From positions 1,488,001-1,552,000 of the forward strand of contig NC_008321.1 in assembly GCF_000014685.1 (NCBI RefSeq): a stretch of DNA of 64,000 nt. The letters are read 5' to 3'. Origin of the DNA: Shewanella sp. MR-4 (lineage in GTDB: Bacteria; Pseudomonadota; Gammaproteobacteria; Enterobacterales; Shewanellaceae). Under the pieces are notes generated by a model. It made no database searches. It was not told where the DNA came from and saw only the letters and a program-made list of their open reading frames with translations. Each line of letters opens with the position of its first letter. The stretch's first letter is position 1. A program made the position numbers and the translations under genes. Below are positions 18,557 through 27,332 of this stretch, one piece after another.

Positions 18557-19262
18557 AGCCGCAGCGTATACTTGTTTAGACAGTAAAACGTCAATCGTTG
18601 AACAGTATGCACCGTTGGTTAAAAGAATTGCACATCACTTGCTTGCCAGATTACCTGCCTCAGTGCAGCTCGATGACTTGCTTCAAGCGGGGATGATGGG
18701 GTTATTAGAAGCATCATCCAAGTTTGATGGTGGCAAAGGTGCAAAGTTTGAAACCTTCGCCGGCATAAGGATCCGTGGCGCCATGTTGGATGAGATCCGT
18801 CGTGGCGATTGGGTTCCCCGTTCTGTTCATCGTAATAATCGTCGAGTTGCTCAAGCCATTGATGAGTTAGAGCAAGTGTTGGGTCGTGATGCTCGCGACA
18901 CAGAAATTGCAGAAAAACTTGATATGACGCTCGATGAGTACCATCATATTCTTAACGATGTTTCTGTTGGTAAAATCATAGGGATAGAAGACTTAGGCGT
19001 ATCACAGGATATACTCACTCCGAGCGATAATGTGAGTGATGGTACATTTGAAGCACTAGCAGAGACCCAGTTTCATTCAGCATTAGTAGAGGCGATAAAA
19101 TTATTGCCCGAAAGAGATGCGCTAGTGCTATCGTTATACTACGATGAAGCATTGAATTTAAAAGAAATTGGCGCCATTCTTGAGGTGAGCGAGTCGCGAG
19201 TTAGCCAGATATTAAGTCAGGCAATGTTGCGACTCAAAGGCAAACTCAAGCATTGGACATAA
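18549..19262 (+). CDS. fliA: Flagellar sigma factor FliA (sigma-28)
   Basis: 237 residues from a GTG start inside the end of flhG. Region 2 is recognised by VQLDDLLQAGMMGLLEA and FETFAGIRIRGAMLDEIRR. Region 4 contains the ESRVSQILSQAMLRLKGKL helix-turn-helix. FliA directs late genes such as flagellin and motor genes once the anti-sigma factor is exported. No sigma-28 promoter was recognised inside this window, so its targets are probably elsewhere. Confidence 0.97.
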   Translation: MNKAAAYTCLDSKTSIVEQYAPLVKRIAHHLLARLPASVQLDDLLQAGMMGLLEASSKFDGGKGAKFETFAGIRIRGAMLDEIRRGDWVPRSVHRNNRRVAQAIDELEQVLGRDARDTEIAEKLDMTLDEYHHILNDVSVGKIIGIEDLGVSQDILTPSDNVSDGTFEALAETQFHSALVEAIKLLPERDALVLSLYYDEALNLKEIGAILEVSESRVSQILSQAMLRLKGKLKHWT

Positions 19263-19309
19263 GTATAATTATTTATTGAGCACAGAATGTCAGCTCACCG
19301 GAGGAAACC

Positions 19310-19693
19310 TTGGACAAGAATATGAAGATTCTCATCGTTGATGACTTTTCGACAATGAGACGTATCATCAAGAACTTGTTGCGAGACTTGGGATTTAACA
19401 ATACCCAAGAAGCAGACGACGGCTCAACCGCGCTGCCTATGCTACAGAAGGGCGACTTTGATTTTGTCGTGACAGACTGGAACATGCCAGGTATGCAGGG
19501 TATTGATTTGCTTAAGGCTATTAGAGCCGATGATTCCCTAAAACATTTGCCCGTGTTAATGGTTACCGCCGAAGCAAAACGTGAACAAATTATTGCTGCC
19601 GCACAAGCCGGTGTTAACGGCTATGTGGTTAAGCCTTTTACCGCAGCAACACTAAAAGAGAAGTTAGATAAAATATTCGAACGACTCGCTTAA
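19310..19693 (+). CDS. cheY: Chemotaxis response regulator CheY
   Basis: 127 residues, a single receiver domain. The acidic pair is DD at residues 11-12, the phosphoacceptor is D56 (VTDWNMPG), and the conserved Thr (VTAEA) and Lys (VKPF) are present. CheY-P binds FliM and reverses the motor. A TTG start is chosen because GGAGG at 19300-19304 sits 5 bases before it; ATG 19322 would truncate by four residues and be too far away. It heads cheYZAB within the flhA unit. Confidence 0.96.
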   Translation: MDKNMKILIVDDFSTMRRIIKNLLRDLGFNNTQEADDGSTALPMLQKGDFDFVVTDWNMPGMQGIDLLKAIRADDSLKHLPVLMVTAEAKREQIIAAAQAGVNGYVVKPFTAATLKEKLDKIFERLA

Positions 19694-19706
19694 GCAGGGA
19701 TGAGCT

Positions 19707-20444
19707 ATGAAGTCACAAACATCAGGGCTCATTACGCTCGAGAAGGCTCAGCGTTTAGTTGAATTATTAAGCGCGAATGAACAAGCTCAAGCAGATGATT
19801 TATTTAGGGAACTCGCGGCTCCACTCCAAAGGGAGCTCTTTGATGAAGTTGGCAAATTGACTAGACAACTTCATAGCGCATTAATGGATTTTCAAGTTGA
19901 CAATCGTTTGGTTGAACTCGCGAATACCGAAATTCCCGATGCTAAGGAACGGCTAAGTTATGTCATCGACATGACAGAACAAGCCGCGAATAAAACCATG
20001 GATGCGGTAGAAGAGTGCTTGCCGCTCGCAAATGCATTAACGGCGAATATTCAGCAAGTGATGCCATCTTGGGATAAGTTGATGCGGCGTGAAATTGCCC
20101 TGAGCGATTTTAAAGCACTTTGCCACAATGTGCAGCATTTGATGTCACGTAGCGAATTGGATTCCAATCGCTTACGCGAATTGCTCAACCAGATTTTGAT
20201 GGCGCAGGATTTTCAGGACCTGACTGGACAAATGATCCGGCGGGTGATCGATCTAGTGATGGAAGTTGAAAGTAATCTGGTGTCTATGCTGACAGTATTT
20301 GGTGAGCAACCCGTGATTGAGAGTCAGATTACTCAGAAAAATAATATTGAAGCTGAAGGACCGATAATGAATGCCGAGCTTCGTCAAGACGTCGTTACCG
20401 GTCAAGATGAAGTCGATGATCTGCTATCGAGTCTGGGTTTCTAA
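19707..20444 (+). CDS. cheZ: CheY-P phosphatase CheZ
   Basis: 245 residues, mainly helical. The active-site region QILMAQDFQDLTGQMIRRVI contains the conserved Asp/Gln pair that attacks CheY-P. The C-terminal peptide DEVDDLLSSLGF is the CheY-P-tethering helix. The gene is located between cheY and cheA as in Vibrio and Pseudomonas. Confidence 0.96.
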   Translation: MKSQTSGLITLEKAQRLVELLSANEQAQADDLFRELAAPLQRELFDEVGKLTRQLHSALMDFQVDNRLVELANTEIPDAKERLSYVIDMTEQAANKTMDAVEECLPLANALTANIQQVMPSWDKLMRREIALSDFKALCHNVQHLMSRSELDSNRLRELLNQILMAQDFQDLTGQMIRRVIDLVMEVESNLVSMLTVFGEQPVIESQITQKNNIEAEGPIMNAELRQDVVTGQDEVDDLLSSLGF

Positions 20445-20459
20445 CTGGGAGTCAATTTG

Positions 20460-22742
20460 ATGGCCTTTGATGTAGATGAAGAGATACTCCAGGACTTTTT
20501 AATTGAAGCGGGCGAAATTCTTGAGTTGCTGCAAGAGCAGCTGGTCGCGCTTGAAAACAATCCTGATGATACTAACTTGCTAAATGCCATTTTCAGGGGG
20601 TTTCATACTGTAAAGGGCGGTGCGGGTTTCCTTAGTCTCACTCCCATGGTGGATGTCTGTCACGAAGCAGAAAACACCTTCGATTTATTACGCACAGGCA
20701 AGCGCAGTGTCTCCGCCGAGTTAATGGACATCATTCTTCAAGCTGTCGATGCGATTAACACTATGTTTGCTCAAACCCAACAAGGCGAGCAACAAGATCC
20801 CGCCGATCCTGCATTATTGGCTAAATTAAAAATGCTGAGCTCCGGTGAGCCGCTTCCTTCCGAATCAGGCCAAAGTCATGCCGAAGCTGAGTCACTGCCT
20901 GAACCAGAACCTGTTATAGAAACTGTGGTTGAAGTCGCCGCAGTTGAAGAAATGCCGATTGAGAAGTCAGAGCTATCAGATTCCAGTATTGATGAAATCG
21001 ATGAAGCGGAGTTTGAAGCATTACTCGATGCACTGCACGGCGCCGGAAAAGGCCCCGGAGTTTCTGCGCCACAAGCAGATGCTGCCCCTGCGGTGCAAAA
21101 TGTCAGCAAACCTCAAGCGACATCCGCAAGCGCTAGCGATGATATTACCGATGACGAGTTTGAAGCGCTGCTCGATGAGCTGCACGGTTCTGGCAAGTTT
21201 AAAGGTAAAGTGGAAGAGCCTGCCAAGCCAAAAGTTGAAGCAGTTGTCGCTGCACCAAAGCCTGCCGCTCCAGCTGTTGATTCGGACGAAATCACTGAAG
21301 ATGAGTTTGAGCGTCTCCTCGATGAATTACACGGTAAAGGCGGTGCACCTGCAAAAGTGACTGCGAAAGCCGAATCTGCTCCAGCTAAAACCGAGCCCGC
21401 TAAAGCGCCTCCAAGTGCCGTCGCGCCTTCAACGCCTGCCGCTCCTAAAGCCAGTGTTGCTGCACCAGCAACACCTCCTGCGGTAAAAGCCAAAACTGAT
21501 GTGGCGGTTGCTGAAAAAGCCCCTGCTAAAGCAGCGGCAGCAGCCTCTGCTAACGTACCTCAAGGCGAGACAACTGTTCGCGTCGATACCGCGAGACTCG
21601 ACCAAATCATGAACATGGTCGGTGAGTTAGTGTTAGTGCGTAACCGCTTATTGAGTTTAGGCATTAGTCGTGATGACGAAGAAATGTCTAAGGCGCTAGC
21701 GAATTTAGACTTGGTGACAGCAGATTTGCAGGGCGCTGTGATGAAAACGCGCATGCAACCCATCAAGAAAGTCTTTGGTCGCTTCCCTCGGGTTGTACGC
21801 GATTTAGCTCGTACTCTGAATAAAGAAATTGATTTAGTCCTCGTGGGCGAAGAGACCGACCTCGATAAAAACTTAGTTGAGGCGCTCGCTGATCCGTTAG
21901 TGCACTTAGTGCGAAACTCGGTAGATCATGGCATTGAGATGCCTAATGACCGTGAGGCCAGCGGCAAACCAAGAACAGGCACCATCACTCTGTCTGCAAG
22001 CCAAGAGGGTGACCATATCCTGCTGAAAATCGAAGACGATGGCGCGGGTATGGATCCTGAAAAGTTAAAGCAAATTGCCATCAAGCGTGGGGTACTCGAT
22101 GAGGATACCGCGGCGCGGATGACTGACAGTGAAGCTTATAACCTGATTTTTGCGCCTGGCTTCTCGACGAAAGTGGAGATTTCAGATATTTCCGGCCGTG
22201 GTGTTGGGATGGACGTGGTGAAAACCCGTATTACCCAACTTAACGGAACCGTGCATATCGACTCGATGAAAGGCAAAGGCACCATACTTGAGATTAAAGT
22301 GCCGCTGACCTTGGCGATTATGCCGACCTTAATGGTAGACGTTGCCAAGCAGGTGTTTGCATTGCCCTTATCCAGTGTGAATGAGATTTTCCATCTCGAT
22401 CTCACCAAGACCAATATTGTCGATGGACAACTCACTGTGATTGTCCGCAACAAGGCCGTACCGCTTTTCTATCTGGAGCAGTGGTTACATCGCAATAGAA
22501 CCAGCTTTAAACATGGTGACAAGAAACACGGCCATGTGGTGATTGTACAACTGGGGATGATGCAAATTGGTTTTGTTGTTGATGCTTTAATTGGACAAGA
22601 AGAAGTGGTGATTAAACCCTTGGGAGCATTGTTGCATGGCACGCCGGGTATGGCGGGGGCGACAATCACATCCGACGGTGGCATTGCCCTCATCTTGGAT
22701 GTCCCAGGATTATTAAAGCACTATGCGAAAAATAAAAGTTAG
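20460..22742 (+). CDS. cheA: Chemotaxis histidine kinase CheA with triplicated linker motif
   Basis: 760 residues from ATG 20460 behind GGGAG. The Hpt (P1) domain carries the phosphorylated His49 (FHTVKGGAGF). A long Ala/Pro-rich linker (about 130-365) replaces a clear P2 domain. It holds three copies of an acidic motif ending LLDxLHG, near residues 178-193, 227-242 and 275-291. Dimerisation (VRVDTARLDQIMNMVGELV), ATP-binding (LVRNSVDHGIE, GAGMD, GRGVGMDVV) and CheW-like domains follow. CheA phosphorylates CheY and CheB. In Vibrio, a linker segment of CheA (LID) binds ParP; the repeats may play that part here, since parC and parP follow. Confidence 0.95.
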   Translation: MAFDVDEEILQDFLIEAGEILELLQEQLVALENNPDDTNLLNAIFRGFHTVKGGAGFLSLTPMVDVCHEAENTFDLLRTGKRSVSAELMDIILQAVDAINTMFAQTQQGEQQDPADPALLAKLKMLSSGEPLPSESGQSHAEAESLPEPEPVIETVVEVAAVEEMPIEKSELSDSSIDEIDEAEFEALLDALHGAGKGPGVSAPQADAAPAVQNVSKPQATSASASDDITDDEFEALLDELHGSGKFKGKVEEPAKPKVEAVVAAPKPAAPAVDSDEITEDEFERLLDELHGKGGAPAKVTAKAESAPAKTEPAKAPPSAVAPSTPAAPKASVAAPATPPAVKAKTDVAVAEKAPAKAAAAASANVPQGETTVRVDTARLDQIMNMVGELVLVRNRLLSLGISRDDEEMSKALANLDLVTADLQGAVMKTRMQPIKKVFGRFPRVVRDLARTLNKEIDLVLVGEETDLDKNLVEALADPLVHLVRNSVDHGIEMPNDREASGKPRTGTITLSASQEGDHILLKIEDDGAGMDPEKLKQIAIKRGVLDEDTAARMTDSEAYNLIFAPGFSTKVEISDISGRGVGMDVVKTRITQLNGTVHIDSMKGKGTILEIKVPLTLAIMPTLMVDVAKQVFALPLSSVNEIFHLDLTKTNIVDGQLTVIVRNKAVPLFYLEQWLHRNRTSFKHGDKKHGHVVIVQLGMMQIGFVVDALIGQEEVVIKPLGALLHGTPGMAGATITSDGGIALILDVPGLLKHYAKNKS

Positions 22743-22760
22743 TTTCCAATAAGGAATGGA

Positions 22761-23879
22761 ATGGCCATTAAAGTATTAGTCGTTGATGACTCAAGTTTTT
22801 TTAGACGACGTGTTAGTGAAATAGTCAATCAAGATCCTGAACTGGAAGTGATCGCAACGGCCTCTAACGGGGCCGAAGCGGTGAAGATGGCTGCCGAACT
22901 TAATCCGCAAGTCATTACAATGGACATTGAAATGCCTGTAATGGATGGTATTACTGCTGTCCGTGAGATTATGGCGAAGTGTCCAACGCCTATCTTGATG
23001 TTTTCTTCATTGACCCATGATGGTGCCAAGGCCACGCTTGATGCCCTTGATGCGGGGGCGCTTGATTTTCTACCTAAGCGATTCGAAGATATCGCGACCA
23101 ATAAAGATGACGCTATTTTGCTATTGCAGCAAAGAGTCAAGGCTTTAGGTCGTCGCCGGATTTTCCGTCCTGTGGTACGTCCTACCACACCAACGCCGCC
23201 ACCTCGTTCGAGTGCGAGTTCAGTATTAGGTGGGGTATCGACACATACGCAGCCTGCACCAGTTCGTTCTTCACATGCTGCATCTATTCGTCCAAGTGGT
23301 AAACAATATAAGTTATTGCTGATAGGCACATCGACGGGCGGGCCTGTTGCTTTGCAGAAAATTTTGACTCAGTTCCCCGCAAATTATCCGCATCCTATTT
23401 TGCTTATCCAGCATATGCCAGCGGCCTTTACGCCAGCCTTTGCGAATCGTTTAAATGGTTTGTGTAAGATTGAAGTCAAAGAAGCGGCGAATGGTGATGT
23501 ATTGCGTCCAGGATGCGCGTATTTAGCGCCTGGCGGGATGCAAATGATGGTTGAGCGGACAGGTGTCACGGGCCGTGTCAAAGTGTTGGCAGGAAGCGCT
23601 GAGATGAATTACAAGCCCTGTGTTGATATCACCTTTGCTTCTGCCTCAAAAGCCTTTGGCGGTGATGTGCTGGCGGTAGTGTTGACAGGAATGGGAGCCG
23701 ACGGCCGCGAAGGTGCGCGTATGCTGAAATCCGCGGGCGCGACCATTTGGGCACAGGATGAAGCGAGTTGTGTGGTTTATGGTATGCCGCAGGCGGTGGC
23801 CAGTGCCGGTATAGCTACTCAGTCTATTTCGCTGGACAATATGGCTGAGTCGATTTTAAAAGAGTCTGCGCGTGGCTAA
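22761..23879 (+). CDS. cheB: Chemotaxis protein-glutamate methylesterase CheB
   Basis: 372 residues. The N-terminal receiver domain has phosphoacceptor D55 (ITMDIEMPVMDG). A Pro/Ser-rich linker (about 135-175) leads to the methylesterase domain, with the nucleophile region GTSTGGP (Ser191), LIQHMP and the TGMGADGREGARML segment. CheB demethylates chemoreceptors for adaptation. ATG follows AAGGA. The end overlaps the next gene by 8 bp. Confidence 0.96.
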   Translation: MAIKVLVVDDSSFFRRRVSEIVNQDPELEVIATASNGAEAVKMAAELNPQVITMDIEMPVMDGITAVREIMAKCPTPILMFSSLTHDGAKATLDALDAGALDFLPKRFEDIATNKDDAILLLQQRVKALGRRRIFRPVVRPTTPTPPPRSSASSVLGGVSTHTQPAPVRSSHAASIRPSGKQYKLLLIGTSTGGPVALQKILTQFPANYPHPILLIQHMPAAFTPAFANRLNGLCKIEVKEAANGDVLRPGCAYLAPGGMQMMVERTGVTGRVKVLAGSAEMNYKPCVDITFASASKAFGGDVLAVVLTGMGADGREGARMLKSAGATIWAQDEASCVVYGMPQAVASAGIATQSISLDNMAESILKESARG

Positions 23880-24405
23880 GTCCAAGACACAGATAAGCAC
23901 AAATATGCTGCTTATCATTGTGTTAATGGCAATCGCTATATTGTGCCTAGCCGCGTTAAGTCTCGATTATCATCGAAAAATCATGGCATTACGCGATGAT
24001 GTAAAGCGATTAGAATCGACACAGATTTTGCTTATGGTACCGGATGAACAAGCTCAGGCGATTGCGTCTTGGCTCGCTTCCCATCCGGATCAAACCAAAG
24101 CGATGTTAAAGCTGGCTTCACCCGGAGAGCAAAAGGCGGTGACTTTAGGCCCCGAGACTTTTTCGGCACCCGAAACGAAAATTCCGCCAACGCTCGAGAA
24201 ACCAGCTGATGATAAACCGTTGCAGCAAGCCACGGTAGATCCTGTGCCTGAATCATTGCGGCCAGAGACCTCATCTGTCCTATCGACGGCAGCGCAATCT
24301 CAATCGAATAATGTGCCTGTGGTGATTTCAGAAAATGCCGATGGGGTGAAAGTGATTAGTTTGCCTAATGGTGGCATTAGAGTCACCACGAGGGAAGGCG
24401 AGTAA
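23872..24405 (+). CDS. Membrane-anchored protein of unknown function between cheB and parC
   Basis: 177 residues, GTG start overlapping cheB. No enzyme family was recognised. A short basic N-terminus is followed by one membrane segment (about 12-32, MLLIIVLMAIAILCLAALSL) and a short predicted coiled coil (HRKIMALRDDVKRLEST). Next come a helical region with a WLASHPDQTKAML segment and a long Pro/Ser/Thr-rich linker. A conserved-looking C-terminal end follows (NGGIRVTTREGE). Position inside the che unit, overlapping cheB and just before parC, suggests a role in chemotaxis array placement or receptor arrays. This is inference only. Confidence 0.75.
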   Translation: MAKSKTQISTNMLLIIVLMAIAILCLAALSLDYHRKIMALRDDVKRLESTQILLMVPDEQAQAIASWLASHPDQTKAMLKLASPGEQKAVTLGPETFSAPETKIPPTLEKPADDKPLQQATVDPVPESLRPETSSVLSTAAQSQSNNVPVVISENADGVKVISLPNGGIRVTTREGE

Positions 24406-24467
24406 TGTTTGTGTTACGCAAACCTGCATATGAATAGCCGAAAATCAACATTTAAGAGGTCAGTTCT

Positions 24468-25259
24468 TTGAAAGTCTGGACCATTGCGAACCAAAAAGGT
24501 GGGGTTGGAAAAACCACTTCAGTAGCCAGTTTAGCGGGCGCGCTCGCTAAACGGGGTAAACGTGTACTGATGATTGATACCGATCCCCATGCATCGCTTG
24601 GTTATTACCTTGGAATAGACTCTGAAGAGGTACCCGGTTCGCTATTTGATGTGTTTGTCGCGCATAAGAACTTGAGTTCTGACTTAGTGAAGTCCCACAT
24701 AGTGCCCACCTTAGTCGATGGCTTAGATTTACTGCCCGCGACTATGGCATTAGCCACCCTCGATAGAGCCTTAGGTCATCAAGAAGGCATGGGACTGGTG
24801 CTGCGTAATTTATTGGCACTGGTAGCGGATGAATACGATGTGGCGATTGTGGACTGCCCACCCGTGTTAGGGGTATTAATGGTCAACGCGCTGGCGGCCA
24901 GTCAACACATAGTGATCCCCGTGCAAACCGAGTTTTTAGCCATTAAAGGGCTCGAGCGCATGGTGAAAACCATGGAGATCATGGGGCGGTCAAAGAAAAC
25001 CCGTTATAGCTATACCGTCGTACCCACTATGTATGATAAACGTACCAAGGCATCACCTGCAGCCTTGCAGGTGCTGAGTGAACAATATGGCGACAGCCTT
25101 TGGCGAGATGTGATCCCCGTAGATACTAAGTTTAGAGACGCCAGTTTGGCACATTTACCCGCTTCCCATTATGCAAGCGGCAGTCGTGGCGTAAAAGCTT
25201 ACGAGCGATTATTGGATTTTCTTTTAGCTGGGGAGTTTGGCCATGTCAAAATCGGTTGA
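24468..25259 (+). CDS. parC: ParA-family ATPase ParC for polar chemotaxis array placement
   Basis: 263 residues. A ParA/Soj-type ATPase with Walker A NQKGGVGKTT (residues 8-17), DTDPHASLGYYLG and the Walker B segment VAIVDCPPVLG. Its place between cheB and a CheW-domain protein matches Vibrio ParC, which recruits chemotaxis arrays to the old pole, rather than a plasmid partition protein. No ParB gene is next to it. An RBS-like AAGAGGT precedes the start, which is TTG at 24468. It overlaps parP by 17 bp. Confidence 0.88.
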   Translation: MKVWTIANQKGGVGKTTSVASLAGALAKRGKRVLMIDTDPHASLGYYLGIDSEEVPGSLFDVFVAHKNLSSDLVKSHIVPTLVDGLDLLPATMALATLDRALGHQEGMGLVLRNLLALVADEYDVAIVDCPPVLGVLMVNALAASQHIVIPVQTEFLAIKGLERMVKTMEIMGRSKKTRYSYTVVPTMYDKRTKASPAALQVLSEQYGDSLWRDVIPVDTKFRDASLAHLPASHYASGSRGVKAYERLLDFLLAGEFGHVKIG

Positions 25260-26250
25260 TGAAACTGTTTTTGATTTTTTTGAATTATTGTTGCATGAAG
25301 AAGACAGTAAAGCTGTAGCTTCCCCAAATGCACCTCGAAATGAGGCTGCGGTTTCCTTGGCAGGGAAAAAAAATGAAGCACAATTGCTCGATGACGCCAT
25401 TTTAGCCGAGCGCAGTCAGGCTAAAGCGCACGCTAGCGTGACAATCGCCGCCGAAGTGCAGCCGCAGAAGGCAAAGTCTGCCAGCAATATGTCTCATCTT
25501 GATGAGCCAGCACCGTTAGTTAATAAGCAGGCTTTGGAAAAACTCCTTGCGCCAGTATTAAAGACGGTTGAGGACAAGCCAGCTGAGGCCATGGCCGAGG
25601 TTGCACCTGAAGTGGTTCAAGTTCAAGAGGTGGCTCATGACGAGAATATTTCGTCTGGCGCAACGCAAAACGATGCCAATGTCACATTTGAGCAACCATC
25701 GGCAGTGGTGGAAAGCGAGATTGACATTGAGACAACACCCGAGACTCAGGTGGGGTTTGCCCCTCCAAGTATCACAAAAGACCTGCAAGAAGTACTCGAT
25801 GATGAGTTTCAAGTACTATTCTTTAAAGTGGCTGGGTTAACCTTAGCTGTGCCTTTAGTGAGTCTTGGTGGGATAGTTAAGGTTGAGCGAATTAATCATA
25901 TTATCGGTCGCCCTTCATGGTTTTTAGGGGTGCAAACCCATAGGGAAGAGCAGTTAAATCTGGTTGATACCTGTGCATGGGTGATGCCAGAAAAATACAC
26001 GGATAAACTGGCGCAATCGGTAAATTATCAATATCTTGTATTATTAGAAGGCAGTAATTGGGGATTAGCTTGTGAGTCCCTCGTTAATGCAGTAAAAATT
26101 AATAAATCGCAAGTAAACTGGCGCAGCAAAGCGGGGAAACGTCCTTGGTTAGCTGGTGTAGTGAAAGAACAAATGTGTGGCATTTTGCACGTACAAGCCT
26201 TAGTTGAAATGCTTGATGCGGGTTTAGGCTGTCAGGACTCCATTGGTTGA
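25243..26250 (+). CDS. parP: ParP-like CheW-domain protein coupling ParC to chemotaxis arrays
   Basis: 335 residues from ATG 25243 behind GGGGAG (in-frame TTG at 25237 is an alternative). The first ~180 residues are acidic, Ala/Glu/Pro-rich and probably disordered. The C-terminal part (about 185-325: VLFFKVAGLTLAVPLVSLGG, FLGVQTHREEQLNLVDT, LLEGSNWGLACESLV) is a CheW-like (AIF) domain. In Vibrio, ParP binds ParC, CheA and receptors and holds arrays at the pole. Gene order parC-parP-cheW supports the same role here. Confidence 0.85.
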   Translation: MSKSVDETVFDFFELLLHEEDSKAVASPNAPRNEAAVSLAGKKNEAQLLDDAILAERSQAKAHASVTIAAEVQPQKAKSASNMSHLDEPAPLVNKQALEKLLAPVLKTVEDKPAEAMAEVAPEVVQVQEVAHDENISSGATQNDANVTFEQPSAVVESEIDIETTPETQVGFAPPSITKDLQEVLDDEFQVLFFKVAGLTLAVPLVSLGGIVKVERINHIIGRPSWFLGVQTHREEQLNLVDTCAWVMPEKYTDKLAQSVNYQYLVLLEGSNWGLACESLVNAVKINKSQVNWRSKAGKRPWLAGVVKEQMCGILHVQALVEMLDAGLGCQDSIG

Positions 26251-26257
26251 GGTAAAC

Positions 26258-26752
26258 ATGAAAGATACAAGAAATGTCGCGGCCGTGGCTGCAAGTAAAG
26301 ATGATGCAGTATTGCAATGGGTTACCTTTAAGTTAGACAACGAAACTTATGGTATCAATGTGATGCAGGTGCAAGAGGTATTGCGTTACACCGAGATTGC
26401 CCCTGTGCCTGGCGCACCCCATTACGTTTTAGGGATTATTAACCTACGTGGCAATGTGGTGACCGTTATCGATACTCGCTCACGTTTTGGCTTGCAATCG
26501 GCGGAAGTGGATGATTCGACTCGTATCGTGATTATCGAAGCAGAGAAACAAGTGATCGGTATTTTGGTGGATAGTGTGGCCGAAGTGGTTTATCTGCGCC
26601 GCTCTGAAATTGATAATGCGCCGAATGTCGGCACCGAAGAAAGCGCCAAGTTTATCCAAGGCGTGAGCAATCGCGATAATGAGCTACTGATCCTCGTCGA
26701 CTTAGACAAGTTATTATCCGATGAAGAATGGGCAGAGTTAAATCAGCTCTAA
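26258..26752 (+). CDS. cheW: Chemotaxis coupling protein CheW
   Basis: 164 residues from ATG 26258 with GAGGT at 26249-26253; an in-frame TTG at 26243 overlaps parP. Single CheW domain: VTFKLDNETYGINVMQVQEVL, VLGIINLRGNVVTVID and LVDLDKLL are diagnostic. CheW links CheA to chemoreceptors. It is the last gene of the long unit, followed by a strong hairpin. Confidence 0.97.
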   Translation: MKDTRNVAAVAASKDDAVLQWVTFKLDNETYGINVMQVQEVLRYTEIAPVPGAPHYVLGIINLRGNVVTVIDTRSRFGLQSAEVDDSTRIVIIEAEKQVIGILVDSVAEVVYLRRSEIDNAPNVGTEESAKFIQGVSNRDNELLILVDLDKLLSDEEWAELNQL

Positions 26753-26765
26753 GCTTCCATGATGA

Positions 26766-26800
26766 GACGACAGATTAGTTAATCTGTCGTCCTTACTTTT
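26766..26800 (+). terminator. Hairpin terminator after cheW
   Basis: Perfect 12-bp inverted repeat GACGACAGATTA / TAATCTGTCGTC (26766-26777 and 26780-26791) with a very short loop, followed by CTTACTTTT. It sits 14 bp after cheW and probably ends the flagellar/chemotaxis transcript. Confidence 0.7.
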
Positions 26801-26906
26801 CACGATACAAACGGTTTATTTCGCCATCGTTTAACCGTTTTGATCGCCGTTTGGTGAACCCGTTGTATTGTTGATTTCAGTTTATAGTGATGCGTAAGGA
26901 TGATTA

Positions 26907-27305
26907 ATGGGCGATGAATTTTTAATCGCAGCCTTAGTTTATGTGATTGCGTGTTTAGGGTTAGTCCTTTATCTCCAAAAACAATTGAGTAAGTTGCGCA
27001 GTAAAGTTGAAGCGTTAACCGTGCTGGTCAAAGAAGGCGATCGCCAACGCGAGTCCTTTAAACGGGAGTTGCAGGAGCTTCGCAGCGGTACTATCGGTAT
27101 GGGGCGACGTGTTATTGAGCTTGAGAAGCGCTTACATCAACAATCCGAGCGTATCGAAGAGTCGACGCAGCAGGATCCTCAAGCCAAACTCTATACCCGA
27201 GCGATGAAAATGGTCGCGTTAGGGGCTGGCGTGGACGAACTGATTAAAGAGTGTGAGTTACCTAAAGCTGAGGCTGAGCTGTTAATTCGCCTTCATCGAA
27301 AATAG
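26907..27305 (+). CDS. DUF2802-family protein with N-terminal membrane helix and coiled coil
   Basis: 132 residues. One membrane segment (about 5-24, FLIAALVYVIACLGLVLYL) is followed by a charged coiled coil (about 30-95). The C-terminal domain (KMVALGAGVDELIKECELPKAEAELLIRLH) is the DUF2802 signature, a helix-turn-helix-like fold. Such proteins regularly sit at the end of polar che/fla clusters of gammaproteobacteria, but their function is not known to me. It is separated from cheW by a hairpin and converges with the minus-strand FlhB-like gene. Confidence 0.8.
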   Translation: MGDEFLIAALVYVIACLGLVLYLQKQLSKLRSKVEALTVLVKEGDRQRESFKRELQELRSGTIGMGRRVIELEKRLHQQSERIEESTQQDPQAKLYTRAMKMVALGAGVDELIKECELPKAEAELLIRLHRK

Positions 27306-27332
27306 GCTGACAAAATCGCATAGTTCTTATTC

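Noticed and set aside
20876..21493. Alternate-frame and antisense open frames over the cheA linker
   Set aside because: Long open frames here come from the Ala/Pro/Glu-rich repeats of the linker; the CheA frame is continuous.
24468..25259. Chromosome or plasmid partition ParA
   Set aside because: No parB or parS follows, and the neighbours are cheB and CheW-domain genes, which fits ParC instead.
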